A stretch of DNA of 64,000 bases from Limnanthes douglasii subsp. nivea (GCA_036936605.1 JAUPFV010000002.1:124480376-124544375); one strand, 5' to 3'. Positions 44,052 through 56,934 are shown, counted from the first letter of the stretch. Translations and numbers: made by a program. Notes: generated from the sequence alone by a model not told the origin.

Positions 44052-46395
44052 CTATTGTTCATTAATACGGACTGCCCCCAGCATTCGAGGAGCCAGGGCA
44101 GTGGCATAACATTCTCTTGCAATCTTTTGGCTGCTCCGGACGACTCCAACCTGTCCCTGAACATCATACTTCAAGCACTGGTGGACTGTTGAAGCCACTA
44201 CATGCATCCTAGAGAGCCAAGACCTCCCTAGAATATCATTATAGAAAGTGGGACAATCCACCACAATAAAGAGTATTCTGACCATTTTCTTGAAAGGGCC
44301 CTTGCCCAATAACACTTCTTTTTCGAACTCTCCGATCACATCTGTTGAGCTGCCTGTAAAGCCCACGATTGACCTGTCCGAACTCTGAATTACAGCTGGA
44401 TTTTTCATTCTCTTGTACGTGGTTAGGAAAAGGATATTGGCTAAGCTTCCAGTATCCACGAAGATTCGACGTATGTCATTGCCCCCTATAGATGCTCCTA
44501 TGACAACAGCATCCTCATGAGGGCCAGCAATGTTTCTTAAATCATCCTCATCAAACACAATGAAGGGAAATGAGCTTGGTGACTAATAAGATGTCATGCC
44601 TCCTTCTAGCTGGGAAGCCAAAGTATGAACATGCCTCTTCCTCGAAGAAGCAGTAGGAGCTGTCATAGTGTCCCCTCCGAAAATTGTAAGCGACTCGAAA
44701 AACTTAATGAGCCCGGAGACCGACCTAGAACATTCCTCTATAGTACCCACTCTGTTCCGAGTTGGATCGGGATCCAAGTACTCAGATTCCACGTCAAACC
44801 TTTCAACTATAACCATGGCTCCCTCCGGAGCAGCATTACTTGGACCAACCCGGTGAGTGTTATCAGGCCTATTACCCCCTCTTCTTTTCACATAGGCCCC
44901 CAGCTTTCCCCTTTCAATCAAGTTCTGCACCTCTTGTTTCAATGCTATGCAGTCATCAGTGGTATGACCAATATCATTGTGATATTGGAAAAAAGAGTTG
45001 TTGCGATGCTCTCTGGGAGACTGCAGCGTTGCCGGCCTCCGGTAGTGCACCTCATCCTTTGTTTTGTCAAAGATAGTGGTCACGCTTTCTTTTAACTCCG
45101 CGAACCACTCCGGTTGGACCCATGGCCCTCTCTTGTTTCTGGATTGTTGACTTTGAGCAGGAGCAGCTGGCTGAGACTGAGCTTTTGCCCTACCATGCCC
45201 CTGTCCGGTTTCTCTTGCTTTGTTCCCGGACTGATTCTGATTGGGATTTGGTGTCACCGGGGTAGACCTCACCTGCCTGTGCACCCTGGTTTTCTTTGTT
45301 TCATTGACGTTTATCTGTTTGCCAACCTGATTCAGCAACCCTCCCCAGGTCATGGCCTTCTTTCTGGTCACTGAATGAGCTAGATTGCATGGGTTCAAAC
45401 CTTGCCTTAGGGATGCTATTGCCACCTGTTCGAAGCAATCAGCCAACCCATTCTTAGTGTTCACAAAACGACTTATATATTCCTTCAAGGATTCATTTGG
45501 TTCCTGGGCACAATGGATTATTGTGTCTCCATTGCCCTTCAGCTCTTTACTCCCTACGAACTGCCTTCGAAAGGCCACCCAAAACGTATCGAAATCTTTA
45601 ATACAACCCTGAGGCAGGCTGTTGTACCATTTCAGAGCACTCCCCGTAAAAGATTGGGAGAATGCTCTACAGAGTAGTTTATCATCGTCGTCAAAGTTCA
45701 TCATGAAGTTCTTAAATTGCTCCAGATGGTTGTCCGGATCAGTACTGCCATCGTACTTCTCTATTTTGGTGCTGTCAAACCTCTTGGGGAGGTTTTCGGA
45801 CATAATTTTAGAAGACAATGGAGATTGCCTCCAATTCCTTCTACGACTGAACACAGTATCCTCATTGGGAGTTGCAAAGATACCTGGTTCATCATGGAAA
45901 GCAAAGAGATCCATCAGCATCTTGTCCACATGCCTCCGGTTATGAGATGACCCCTTGCCAATATGATTCTTCATTCTTCCATGTCTATCTCTTTTTCTTG
46001 AATATTTTTTAATTTTCTTTTGCTTTTTTCGGGTTCGACCCTCATCGCTGCTAGAGGACAAGGATTTTTCAACTCCATCACTGTCCGAAGAGCTATCAGA
46101 AGATTCTGAGCTTGAGTCAGAACTCTCCACAGGCTTGGACCGGTGAGACTTCTTAGAACTGGCATGAGTCTTTTTGGTGCTCACATGAGTCTTCGAAGAC
46201 TCATGCTCTCTGGGGGTTATCGGTGTGATGAGCAACCGATGCTTTGGATTTTTCTTTCACACCCATCTTGGCCTTCTCAGCCCTCAGAGCTTCTATTTCA
46301 CACTTTAACCTGTCATGCTCTTCGACAGTGTATTCATCGTTCTCTTCCACCACTTCGAGCAAAGCCGGTGGAAGCTCTGGATTGTCCGGATTCAT
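44052..46395 (-). pseudogene. Tat C gag-protease (one frameshift, one stop)
   Basis: The start is ATG 46395 (MNPDNPELPPALLEVVEEND), within a longer frame from GTG 46440. An extra C in a five-C run near 46217 shifts the frame relative to A and B. Then 46235-44583 is open: KKTHASSKKSHRSKPVESSD, LEQFKNFMMNF, GSALKWYNSLPQG, FWVAFRRQFVGS and the knuckle-like FQYHNDIGHTTDDC, where the first Cys has become Phe. TAG near 44585 (Gln in B) interrupts GMTSY. Protease has FVDTGSLANILF, with Leu instead of the usual second Ser. It ends at TAG 44054-44052 in the context CAA TAG CAG. Confidence 0.92.
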
Positions 46396-46449
46396 ACGGA
46401 CAGAGTTTCTTGGCAGGTTTTGAATGCTTGATTCAGGCACCTTTATGCT

Positions 46450-46465
46450 CCCACTGTGGTCGCCA
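46450..46465 (-). other. Primer binding site of Tat C
   Basis: Minus strand TGGCGACCACAGTGGG, identical to Tat A, 3 bases inside the 5' LTR. Confidence 0.75.
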
Positions 46466-46468
46466 ATT

Positions 46469-46900
46469 TGGTGAGGATAATAATCGCCTGAGGGTAGGCT
46501 GGTAATTTCAGTTGGTGTTTTATGGTGGTATGTGGGTGTTTAAATGGTGGTGTGTGGGTGTTTTAAGTGTTTAGAGAGTAGAGAGATAATTAAGCAGCTT
46601 TGTAGCAGTTAATTTTCATTACCCATAGTTAATGCAGGTGGTTGGGTATTTATAGTGTGATGTTTGGGCCCTTATGGGCTTTCGAGTCATGTTTAATGGA
46701 CTCGGGTCATGTTCAAAGACCCATGAGCTCTAAGCAATAGAGCAAGTAGCTTAGTCAAGAAGTGTTTAGGTTTTTTAGTACTTTTGTCATAGTGTTCAAA
46801 GTGATCTGTCTGGTCCATGTGATCTGTCCGATCTGTCCGGTCCGGAGGCCTTGGACCGATCTGTCCGTGTCCGGGGAGCATGCTGAATTCGGACTCATCA
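46469..46900 (-). repeat. 5' LTR of Tat C
   Basis: 432 bp, from TGGTGAGG to GGACTCATCA on the plus strand. A minus-strand TATAAATA box lies near 46650. Confidence 0.95.
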
Positions 46901-47051
46901 TAACTCACCTTCAAATTTTATTTAACCCTTGGATCACTCAAGGCACTTATTGTTATCTTTATTCTTATCAACTCACTATTTCAATATATTCTTACTTCCA
47001 TTCATATCACCCTAATTAAGTATGCTTTATTCAATGATGACCAAAACTCAG
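46901..47051 (+). other. Tat D sequence after the aORF stop
   Basis: It resumes with TAACTCA, matching the aORF stop region of copy C. It holds a diverged hairpin core, CCTTGGATCACTCAAGG. Confidence 0.6.
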
Positions 47052-47455
47052 AATAACTGAGCCACTCGAAGATAATCCATTCGAAGGCAAAAAATTAAAT
47101 CCAACTAGACCATTCGAAGGAAATAAAAATTTAATCGAACCAAGTCATTCAAAGGTAATAAAATTTAATCTAACTAAGCCCTTTAAATGTAATCCATTCG
47201 AATGCAATAAAATTAAATCAAACCAAGCCATTCGAAGGCAATAAAATTTATTCCAACTAAGCCATTCGAAGGTTATCCATTCAAATGCAATAAAATTTAA
47301 TCCAACCAATACATTCAAAGGTAATCCATTCGAAAGAAATAAAATTTAATCCAACTAATTCATTCAAAGATAATCCATTCGAAGGCAATAAAATTTAATC
47401 CAACTAAGCTATTCAAAGGTAATCCATTTTAATGCAATAAAAATTTATAGCAAAA
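47052..47455. repeat. Minisatellite-like array in the aORF/pol gap of Tat D
   Basis: About eight or more irregular units are built from CCATTCGAAGGCAATAAAAT and TTTAATCCAACTAAG. Spacing is roughly 34-50 bp. It is not present at the same place in A, B or C. Confidence 0.8.
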
Positions 47456-47597
47456 ACACCTTTTTAAGAAAATAGATGATAGATTAATTGTAGTTCGGAC
47501 ACCTCATTAAAACCTCACTACGCCACCAGAGTAGGAAAGAGTATGCCTCATAATATTTAGATTGAACTAAAACAAAGTAAATTTTTACAAGATTAGC

Positions 47598-50500
47598 CTA
47601 TTCTAAATATAACCTTAGGTGATCAATATCCATGGGTACTTCAAAATATTGCATTTTTGGTCCAAGAGCTTGTATGTTCCTTACTTGATCCTTTCGCACA
47701 CAGTGTACGGTCCTTTCCAGTTCGGAGCCATTTTTCCAATCTTCATTTCTATCGTATGTAAAAAAAATTCTTAGAACCTTATCTCCCACTTGAAAGTCTC
47801 TTTTTCTAACTTTGGATGCATACCTACTTCTCATCGGGCCCTGGTAATTAATAGTTCTTAAATGATCTTTAATTATTCTTTCCTCAATTAGATCTAACTG
47901 AGCTCTTATTGCAACCTCGTTATTCTCTTCCGAATAATTTTGAACTCTGAAAGAAGGAAGACTAGATTTTATTGGTGTGATTGCATCTATTCCATAAACT
48001 AAAGAGACTAAAGACTCTTGAGTAGCTGCATGTGGAGTAGTTTGGTAGGCTCATCGTACTTCTTGTAGCTAATTTCACCATCTCCCGGCCACTCCCTTCA
48101 AGTTCTTCTTCAGACCCATTAAAATCGTTCGGTTTGCTATCTTAACTTGTCCATTGGCTTAAGGATGAAAAGGAGAGGAGAAACAATGATGAATTCTTCT
48201 CGATGCACAAAATACTTTCATGTCTTTGTTGTCGAATTGAGGACTATTTTCTGTAGTGATACGTCTGGGAATACCAAATCTACAACATATGTTAGAAAAA
48301 ATAAATTTTATCACTACTTTGGAAGTTATCGCACATAGTGTTGTAGCTTCTATCCATCTGAAAAAATAATCGAATTTCATGATGATAGTAGACATCCCCT
48401 AGAAGCCATTGGAAGTAGCCCAACTAAATCAAGTCCCCATCTATCAAAGGGTACCGCTTTGGACACAGACTTCATGGGTACTGCCAATAGATGGATCGCA
48501 TTTCCATGCCTTTGACAAGGATCACATCTTTTAACCAAGTCTTTAGTGTCTGCCATAAGAGAAAGCCAATAATATCCTGCTAATAAAACTCTTCTACTTA
48601 AAGCATAGTAACCATAATGTGTTGATCATTCCCCATCATGTAATTCTAATAGATCAGTTCGGGATTCTTTGAATCCGAGGCAACACAACAAAGGTCCGCT
48701 CAAATGACTTTTTGTAGAAAACTCCTTTTAAGACTAGAATTCCATGTTTTTTGAATTTTAACGTTTTGGGGAAATCTTTATCCTCAGGAAAAACTCTGTT
48801 AATAATAAAATATTGGATATTTTACCTCCAATCTAGAGAGACTATGGTAGATATCTGAAAGTTTTCTTCCATGTCAACCTCCATTTTAGAATTTAAAACA
48901 AAGGAATGACATTATTACAACCAGATCCAAGGGTACACTTCAGAGTAGGCTAGAGTGGCTAGAGAACCAGCCATTGCATTTCCCGATCTTGTCACATGTT
49001 CATACTTAACATGTTCAAAACAAGTTAAGACTTATTTTAACACCTTCGTATTTCATCAAATGATCTTTTTTTGTTTCAGATTGTCCATGTGCTTGATGAA
49101 TGACTAACTGTGAATCACTTAATAATCAGGTCATTTTGGCACCACATATATGAGCCAATATCAACCCTGTAATTGTTGCCTCATCTTTTGATTCATTATT
49201 GGATTCTCTAAAATTAAAGCATATTGCTTGGTACATTAAATCCCCGAAGGGGAAAACTAGGCAAATCTCAGCACCACATCCCATTGAACTAGATCCATCA
49301 TCAGTTCGAAACCACCTATTCCTTCTCAGGGTTATTGGTTTCAACTTCCCCATGAGGTCTTGTGGAGTGAAACTCAACCAAAAAATCAGCCACAACTTGA
49401 GATTTGGTTGCAGCTCGAGGTGAAAATTTAATATCATAATCCCTGAGCTCAACTGACCACTTCAGGGGAAAAAAGGTTCGAACTGTGATAGAGTGCGCTT
49501 AAAATATGACCTTATTTTCTGGCTTCTATTACTAATTTCAAAGCTAGTTTTTCCAATTTCGAGTATCTTTTCTCATTTTCTAACAAGCTCTTACTAATAT
49601 AGTAAACAAGGCGGGGGTAGTTATCAATTTCTTGTACCAATTTTCACTCACAGCGTATTCCGACACTACAGGGTACATATAAAGTCTTTCTCCAACAATA
49701 GGTTCGAATAAATTTGTGGGTGAAGATAGGTGTCACTTAATTTCAAAGAATACTTTGTCACAATCTAGGTACTAGTTGAAGTCTTTTGCATTTCTTAAGA
49801 CTTGGAAAAACTAGGCACACTTATCTGATGACCTCGAAATGAACTTGTTTAATGTTGCTAACCTCCCAATCAATATTTGAACTTCTTTAGTATTCCAAGG
49901 TGGATCTATGTCCAACAAATAATTTAATTGGTCTGGGTCGGATTTGATCCATTTCTCACTATGATGTAGCCCAAAAATTTACCGGATCGGACACCAAAAG
50001 TATATTTTTAAGGATTTAACTTCAACTTGATGGCTTCCAGTTTAGAAAAAGTTTCTTGGAGTTCGGTGTGGCTTTTAACCATCATGCCATGAATATAAAA
50101 TTCTACATTTCTTCCAATTTGGTTGGAAAATGCTTTATTAACCAATTGATGATAAGTAGCTCCAGTATTCTTCAACCCAAAAAGTATTACTTTGTAATAA
50201 TGAAGTCAATTGATGATCCTGATTGTTCGGATCCATATGTATCTGATTTACCTAGAAAAAACATCCAAGAAGGATAATACCTTATTCCACAATGTGGAAT
50301 CTAGCAACTGATCTATTTGGGGCACTAGAAAATGATCTTTGGGACAAGCTTTGTTAAGATCTGTAAAATCAATACACATACACCGTTTTCCATTTTTATT
50401 CTTGACAATAACCGGATTGGCAGTCCAAAGATGATACTAGGATTCGTTAATGTGCCCCACATTGATTAACCGATCCACTTCTTGGACTATAGCTTTTGAT

Positions 50501-50798
50501 TTGTATTTAGAAAAATCTCTTATTCTTTGTACTACCGGACCTGCATCGGATCTTACAGACAGTTTATGGATGATAACACTTGTTGTTATTCCAGTTACAT
50601 CCTAATTTCACCAAGAAAATACTTGTAAATTCTTAGATCAAAAGAATAATAATTTCTCCTTCAATTCTAATGGTAATTTGGATTCGAATCTGAAGCTTTT
50701 TCTGTCCACCAGATGATGAATTTTAATATTTTCTATTGGGATAACAAAACTAGGAGCCTCCCTTGGATCATCTATCTTATTCGATTCCACAGAAGCCT
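47598..50798 (-). pseudogene. Tat D pol, heavily decayed
   Basis: Fragments in several frames match pol of the other copies. Integrase has FDYFFRWIEATTLCAITSKVVIKF and DNKDMKVFCASRRI (48395-48159) and ends MDIDHLRLYLE at 47598. RNase H has RTDDGSSSMGCGAEICLVF and NNESKDEATITGLILAHI (near 49300-49140). RT blocks lie at 50430-49900. Dozens of substitutions and frame breaks are present, so no product is expected. Confidence 0.85.
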
Positions 50799-53112
50799 CT
50801 ACTAATTTCTATTCTTTTCTATTCTCCCTGCTTCCATTGACTTTGGAGCGAGAGCAGTGACATAACATTCCCTTGCCCTCTTTTGGCTGCTTCGGACTAC
50901 CTCTACTTGGCCTCCAACATCATATTTTAAACATTGGTGAATAATTAATGCTAAATATTTCATTATAAGACGTCAGACAATCAATTACTACAAACAAAAC
51001 CCTTACAATTTTCTTAAATGGACCTTTTCCTAGCAAGGCCTCATATTCAAATTCCTGAATTACCTTAGCAAAGTTTCTCGTACCCTTACTATGGTTTTAT
51101 TTGAACGTTGAATAACCGAAGGATTTTATATTTATTTATACACAGATAAAAATAAATATTTGCTGAACTTCCTGTGTCAATCAAGATTCTTCGTATTTCA
51201 TTTCCTTCAATAGAGGCTCATATCAGAACGACATCTTCACGAGGGCCAACAATTTTACTTTGGTCATCCTCGGCAAACACAATGAAAAGACCAGTGTTCT
51301 GATAGATGTGTGTAGATATTTTAGAACTTGTTCACATGTCTTTTCCTGGAGTAGCTTGATGGCGCAGTTACAGTATCTCCCCCAAAAATAGTTAAAGATT
51401 CAAAGTACTAGCATAGATCAGATACTTTCGCTGTTTTTTATGTTATCACACAAAATTGATTCTGATCTGGATCAGGGTCTAAGTACTCTGAATCCACATC
51501 AAATATTTCTATAATTACCATCACATTCTCTTATTTAGATATTTTCATACATTGTCTTTGAACATTTGGTGATGTAACCTGGGTTGTGTTTGCGCTAGGC
51601 TGAGCATGGGTATTATTTTACCTGTTACCTTCTTGTTTTTAAAGAAAAACGGATAATTTTCCACTTCCAATGAACGTTTGCACCTCTTTGTTTAGAGTAA
51701 TGTAATATTTGGTATCATGGCCCACATCATTGTGGTATCTACAAAAGCGCGTGTTTCGATTTTATCTGGAGGATTGAATTGGCGTTGGCCTTCGGAAATT
51801 CTTGGTTTCATCATAAATGGTGGCTATATTTTTAACTAATTCTGCAAACTATTCAGGTTGAACCCACTTATTTCCCCTTGGTCTAGTTTGTTGACCCTGA
51901 TTTGACTGACTCAATTTTGGCCGATGCAAACCTTATCCGGATTCCTTTGAAAAATAGTTAACCGTAGCTTGAGACTAAGTAATGGCTTGTGGGATAGAAG
52001 CTATGGGGAAAAAATTATTCTGACGTGGTAATCTTGCCCTCTTGGTTTTCTCCACTTTGATTTATTTTCCGACCTGGTTCAATAATCTTCCCCAAGTCAT
52101 CGGTTTATTCTGAGTAAATGAATCAGCCAAATCGCATGACATTAAACCTTGTCTTAAAGAAGCAATAACTACTTTCTCAAAACAATCAGCCAATCTATCT
52201 TTTATATTCACAAAACGGCTGATGTAATCCTTTAAACACTCATCTGGTTCTGATGCGTAATAATTTATGGTGTCATTGTTTCCTTTGAGGCTTTACTTCC
52301 TACAAACTTCCTTTTGAAAACCATCCAAAACATATCAAAGTTTTTTATGAACCCTTGTAACAATCTGCTATACCATTTTAGGGCAGTTCCTTTGAAAGTC
52401 TGAGAAAGTTCCATGCACAACAACTTATTATCATCATAAAATTTTTAAACAGTTCGAGGTGATTATCAGGATCTTGACTTCCATCATATTTCTCTATTTT
52501 TGAGCTATCAAAACACCTTGGTAGACGCCAAAAATAATTTTTGAAGACAAAAGAGATTGTCTTAAATTATGCCCTTGGCTAAACATATGATCCTCATCGC
52601 AAGTGGAAAATATACCTTGTTTGGACTGGACAATGAACTGATCACTTAGCACATGATCAATGTTGTGGTATGCCGATCCTTTCATTTTTCTTTGATAACC
52701 TTTATTTTTCCCTTTTCCTCTTTAAACCCCTTTTAGTTGATATTTTCTTAGAATGCTTTTTAGTTAATCTTTCTTTCTTCTTTTGACGCTCATGATCACT
52801 ACTTGATGAGGAAGAAGAGATATCGACATCTAATTTTTTGGTTGAGTTTCCAACAGAATTTTTTCATTTTATTGAGAGCTTTTGGGGACTGATCACTTTC
52901 ATCTAGTTTGTGGTTGTTATCTGGCTCATTGGAGCCAAGACATCTTCATGGATTCTTCGCAGTTAGCTTTTTTTCAGCATGCTGATCATACTCTGCTTCC
53001 ATGGGAATTCTTTTATATGTATTGTAATTTATATGAGACGTGTTAACATGCTCATTTTCACCTCTTATCCCCTCATGATCAAGAGGTGGATCAACTAGCA
53101 TGTCGGGAGCCA
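50799..53112 (-). pseudogene. Tat D gag-protease, heavily decayed
   Basis: The start is ATG about 53112. The gag region between 52700 and 51650 is recognisable (SKIIFGVYQG, RRPTPIQSSR, a knuckle relic with H-N-D-V-G-H). Protease keeps IRRILIDTGSSANI near 51185. The last part, ECYVTALAPKSMEAGRI, is followed by two stops (TAG TAG at 50804-50799), near the shared terminal stop of A, B and C. Confidence 0.8.
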
Positions 53113-53174
53113 TGCCTCAAATAAATCCAAAGCACGACAGGTTTTGAATATTGTTATTCGGGCACCTCGCACTT

Positions 53175-53189
53175 CCACTGGGGTCGCCA
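53175..53189 (-). other. Primer binding site of Tat D
   Basis: Minus strand TGGCGACCCCAGTGG, similar to the sites of A-C with one or two changes. Confidence 0.65.
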
Positions 53190-53192
53190 ATT

Positions 53193-53567
53193 TGATGATG
53201 TTAAAATCTGATCGAAGGGTATATTCGGTAAGTGTTTGGACTAGGTATTAAATTTTGGGAAAAGAGTAGAGAGATAATTGAGGTACTAGTATTTAATATC
53301 TAGAGAGACAAATGTCTCAACCCATTAAATGCTGTTTATGGCCCTATTTATAAGATTGCAAAGATCAATGGGCCAACCGGGTTGGTTCATACATGCGGGT
53401 CAGTTCAGTGGGTTTGGATGCCCAAGATTAAGTGAAGTAGGCACTCAGCTTACTGTACTAGATACATAACTTACTCAACATTATTCTTATAATAAGTCTA
53501 AACTGCCTTTTAAGATAAATCTGAACCACTTTACCTTTTGGTCATCCAACAGAATCCGACCCTATCA
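53193..53567 (-). repeat. 5' LTR of Tat D (single LTR remaining)
   Basis: On the plus strand it begins TGATGATGTTAAAATC and probably ends CCCTATCA. Its start resembles the LTR of Tat G. The outer end is inferred from the other copies. Confidence 0.65.
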
Positions 53568-54067
53568 ATGCCCACCAACCAAAAGAGGTTTTCTATTTTA
53601 AGATCTAGATGAGTCGCCTACATTTAAAACATAATATACTATATATAATAAAACTCATTGGTTAGGCCTAGGCCTATAAGAATAAGAAAAACCCGAACAA
53701 TTAAAATTTACATGGTTTGTATACATTTTCACTCTCCTCTTCATCATCCCCATTAGTTGTTGTACATAGAATTTGATTCTGGAATAACTCCTGAAGCCTT
53801 ATTAAAGATCAATTTCAGATCGAAATTAATTTTGTGGTTCTTCAAAATTTCAATCGAATAAAATTAGAGTTTACTTTGAACAAAAGAATGAAAAATGTTG
53901 TATTTTTGTTGTCTGAACCATATTCTATATACATATTTTTGACAACTAAATAACGTTTTTCAACTATAATATAATTTTGGTCCAAAAACCAACTAATTTT
54001 GAATTTGAATTCAAAACGACTATTTTATAATAAAACCAAATCTTAAACGCATTAAACACATTTCAAC
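53568..54067. other. Unassigned AT-rich sequence
   Basis: No coding similarity is seen. It may include the outer part of the left LTR of the next copia remnant. Confidence 0.4.
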
Positions 54068-56215
54068 CCCTTAAACCCCGTTGGGGGCGCTGCCTCCAAA
54101 CCTCAATGGGGGCTACTGTCTTTTGACTCAACTAATTATAATATTATCTACCAAGTATACACTTTGCATTATCCAATTTGTTTGATAGAATATTGTGACT
54201 ATATGTTTTAACTAGTCAATATAAATTCATTAAAATATATAATAATTCTCCCATATTTTAATACAATTCATGATTAACTAAAATAAAATAACAACAAAGA
54301 ATATATTTATACACAAATAAAATATCGTGACGATTGAATTTTATATTTCTATATTACACACCTCAAATATTTGAATATTAATGCATCACTAAAGATGGAA
54401 TATTTACTATTCATAATGAATACATGAAGATAATATATGCATAAATGTACATTTTCAAATGTTCTTACTCGATAAAATATTTTACTAGCATTATGTTATT
54501 ATGTTTCTCAAATATATCAAAGCTAAGTTCTAGCTTCTTAGAGTAGCTAAAATTCATTCTTCAATAGGTAGCTCTTTTATTCTCGCACTTGTATATGAAA
54601 GTTTTCAAAAAAACTATTAAATTTTTAACTTCAACCTCCACAACTTGCACGTCTGAACATATACATTGGGATCATAATACAAATGTGTTCTAATCTCTAG
54701 ATGTTAAGCTTTTTATGTTGAGTTCAGAACCTATTGTCATATTAGATGGGAATTTGGAATCTCAACAAAAGAGATTTAGGATAAACTTTAATTTCATCCT
54801 AACAGCCAACTTATGCACAAACTCTCTACTTAACCATTTGGTTAAATGATCAACTAAATTGTATTGAGTTTTGAATAACTCTACTCACATAACACCATTT
54901 GTGATGCATTCACGAATCATGCTACGTATAACACATAAGTGTCTATATATGCATTTGTAAACTTGTCTATAGGCATTAGCCAAGACAGCTTCACTATCAT
55001 ACCTGATAGATATAGGTGATATCTATTTGGGCCACGATGGAATTTTATATATAAGATGTTTTAGCCACTTAACTTTTTTATTAGTTGTTGTTAATTCCAC
55101 AAACTCAGACTAAAAAAATACAAGTAGTCCCCCATGTTCCACGTTTATAATACAAGTTTGTTTCTTGGATGATCAGAAGATAACACCTCCCTCGAGAATG
55201 AACACTCATCCACTTGTGGAAGAATGATATTCAATATTGGAAATATAATTCGCATTCGGAATATCTTCAAGAATCGAAGGAAATCTTGTATAAGTTAAAC
55301 CATCATCCATAGTTGTTTTTCAAATACTTGAATACTCGCTTTAAAGCTTACCAATGATATAGACTAAGACTACTAGTATGCCTACTAATCTTTCCAACAA
55401 CATAAGGAATATTCAGTTTAGATCTAGTCATGTCGTACATAAGACAACCAATGGTTCTTGTGTATTTTTTAGGTAGAACCTTAAGACTATGATACGTAGT
55501 TGTGCTAACCAAAGAATGATCTTTAAAATCAAAATTATTCAATATATTCTCAATATAATGAGATTGAGAAATCGATATACTATTCTTTTTCGCTTGACTT
55601 ATACCAAAAGTCATCTCAACTTCTCCTAAGTCCTTCATCTCAAAACTAGATGACAAGAATTTCTTGGTTTCATCAACTTGATTTTGGTCGATACCAAAAA
55701 TCCATATGTCATCCACTTCATTTACCAGAAGTATCACATTTATTGTAGATACCACTTGTATACTCGATTAAGAATAATACCATTAGACAATACCATATTA
55801 TCAAAAAAACTATGTTAATATTTTGATTCATGTTTCGGACCATACAAAAATAACTTAAACTTTTATATCTTATTTTCACAACCAGACATAACAAACCTTT
55901 TTGGTTATTTCATATAAGTCTCCTCATCCAAATCAATATTAAATAATGCAGTTTTCATATCCATTTTTGATGGATTTCAACCAAAGGCTATTCGTTTTGG
56001 ACTCCAAGGGTTGCAATCCCTTGAACCCGCCCTGGGGCACCAGCCCCGAACCCTGTTCTCCGCACCCCAGTCAAGGGTTCATTGACCCAACTAATCATAA
56101 TATTATTTAGCAAGTGTGCACTCCACACTCTCAAAATTGTTCAATAATATATTATCACTATAACGGTCAACTAGTCAGTCCAATTATAGTAAAATATATA
56201 ACACATATCAGGTTT
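54068..56215 (-). mobile_element. Copia remnant with internal deletion
   Basis: RT and RNase H pieces lie between two diverged direct repeats that look like LTR parts: 54068-54250 and 56010-56215, sharing CAACTAAT(T/C)ATAATATTAT and AAAATATATAA. Gag and integrase are absent; the RT breaks off near 55970 directly into the right repeat. Confidence 0.65.
54760..55990 (-). pseudogene. Copia RT-RNase H fragment
   Basis: From the right: MDMKTALFNIDLDEE (RT start block, near 55965), then EVDDIWIFGIDQNQVDETKKFLSSSFEMKDLGE (55755-55620), where the catalytic YVDD has become EVDD. Next come SQSHYIENILNNFDF and TRSKLNIPYVVGKISR. RNase H blocks SEFVELTTT, SIRYDSEAVLANAY and LVDHLTKWLSREFVHKL lie at 55110-54800. 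Stops are present throughout. Confidence 0.8.
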
Positions 56216-56695
56216 GAAAGACTCCATCACTAATCTAATAAAATAAACTCTGTAACTGAAACTTCTCCAACTCGATGGTATTGATCAAGACTTCATACAA
56301 CTATTAACGTGTTTGATACGATTTTTTTATTTATAAATATAACTAAAGTTAAACATTTTACTGAAAAACTAAAAAATGGAGAGAGAATATAATGTAGTGC
56401 TTTGAAACTGAAAAATGTAGATATAAAAGGGTTTTGAGGCTTGAGTAGGGAAATAAAGATCGTTAACTTGGTGCTTGTTAATTTTACGTTGTTCGAGTCT
56501 ATTTCCATCAAAGCTAATGAATCAATGAGAATCTATATTAGCAAAAAAATGCTAAAATAATTAATATAATTTTGTTGGGCGCACCTTATGTCCAACTAAT
56601 ATTTTTGGACCTGCAGACAAATATATCTGAACATATGTTTTATTTTGTTAAAGCCACATGAATTTCTTAAGCCAAGCTTGACTTTATGTGTAGTG
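56216..56695. other. Unassigned AT-rich sequence
   Basis: No gene or repeat recognised. Confidence 0.4.
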
Positions 56696-56877
56696 TGTTG
56701 AATAGTTTTTTGCAGTTAGTTTAGTAGGTAGTTATTTTAGTTAGTTTAGTAGGATCTATATCCTATATAGACTACTGCATTTTGTATTACAAAATAACAA
56801 CATACAAAATCAATAAAACCTATCTCTTTTCTTCATATTCTCTCCATCTCTAGTTCTTCAACATTCAAGAATCTACA
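56696..56877 (+). repeat. 5' LTR of element E
   Basis: 182 bp. It contains CTATATAGAC and matches 59001-59183 with about a dozen differences. Confidence 0.93.
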
Positions 56878-56934
56878 TGGTATCAGAGCAGGTTGTTACT
56901 CAAACACCTTTTAATTCTTAAAAGTAAATGAAGA

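Larger units (their letters stand above)
36457..46900 (-). mobile_element. Tat element C, youngest copy, inserted in Tat D
   Basis: About 10.4 kb, minus orientation. The right (5') LTR is 432 bp. The left LTR lacks its outer 44 bp. The 388 shared LTR bases differ at about 11 positions by eye. Pol is nearly open, with an 865-codon uninterrupted stretch, and the aORF has a single internal stop. No target duplication is found because the left junction is deleted. Confidence 0.93.
24285..53567 (-). mobile_element. Tat element D, old, left-truncated, hosting Tat B and Tat C
   Basis: The pieces are 24285-24583, 34955-36460 and 46901-53567. They join into one minus-oriented Tat element: aORF (plus strand), integrase, RNase H, RT, protease, gag, PBS and 5' LTR. 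The aORF frame continues across the B insertion (…LY then KVVDDLLEADKLWRTQF). After Tat C the sequence resumes at the aORF stop region. The aORF N-terminus and 3' LTR are missing on the left; 24161-24285 shows nothing recognisable. The element is strongly diverged and every ORF is broken. Confidence 0.85.

Noticed and set aside
53568..53640. TTTTGGTTGGTGGGC next to the Tat D LTR as a second polypurine tract
   Set aside because: It lies outside the 5' LTR, where flanking host DNA is expected. The primer site on the other side already fixes the element's orientation.
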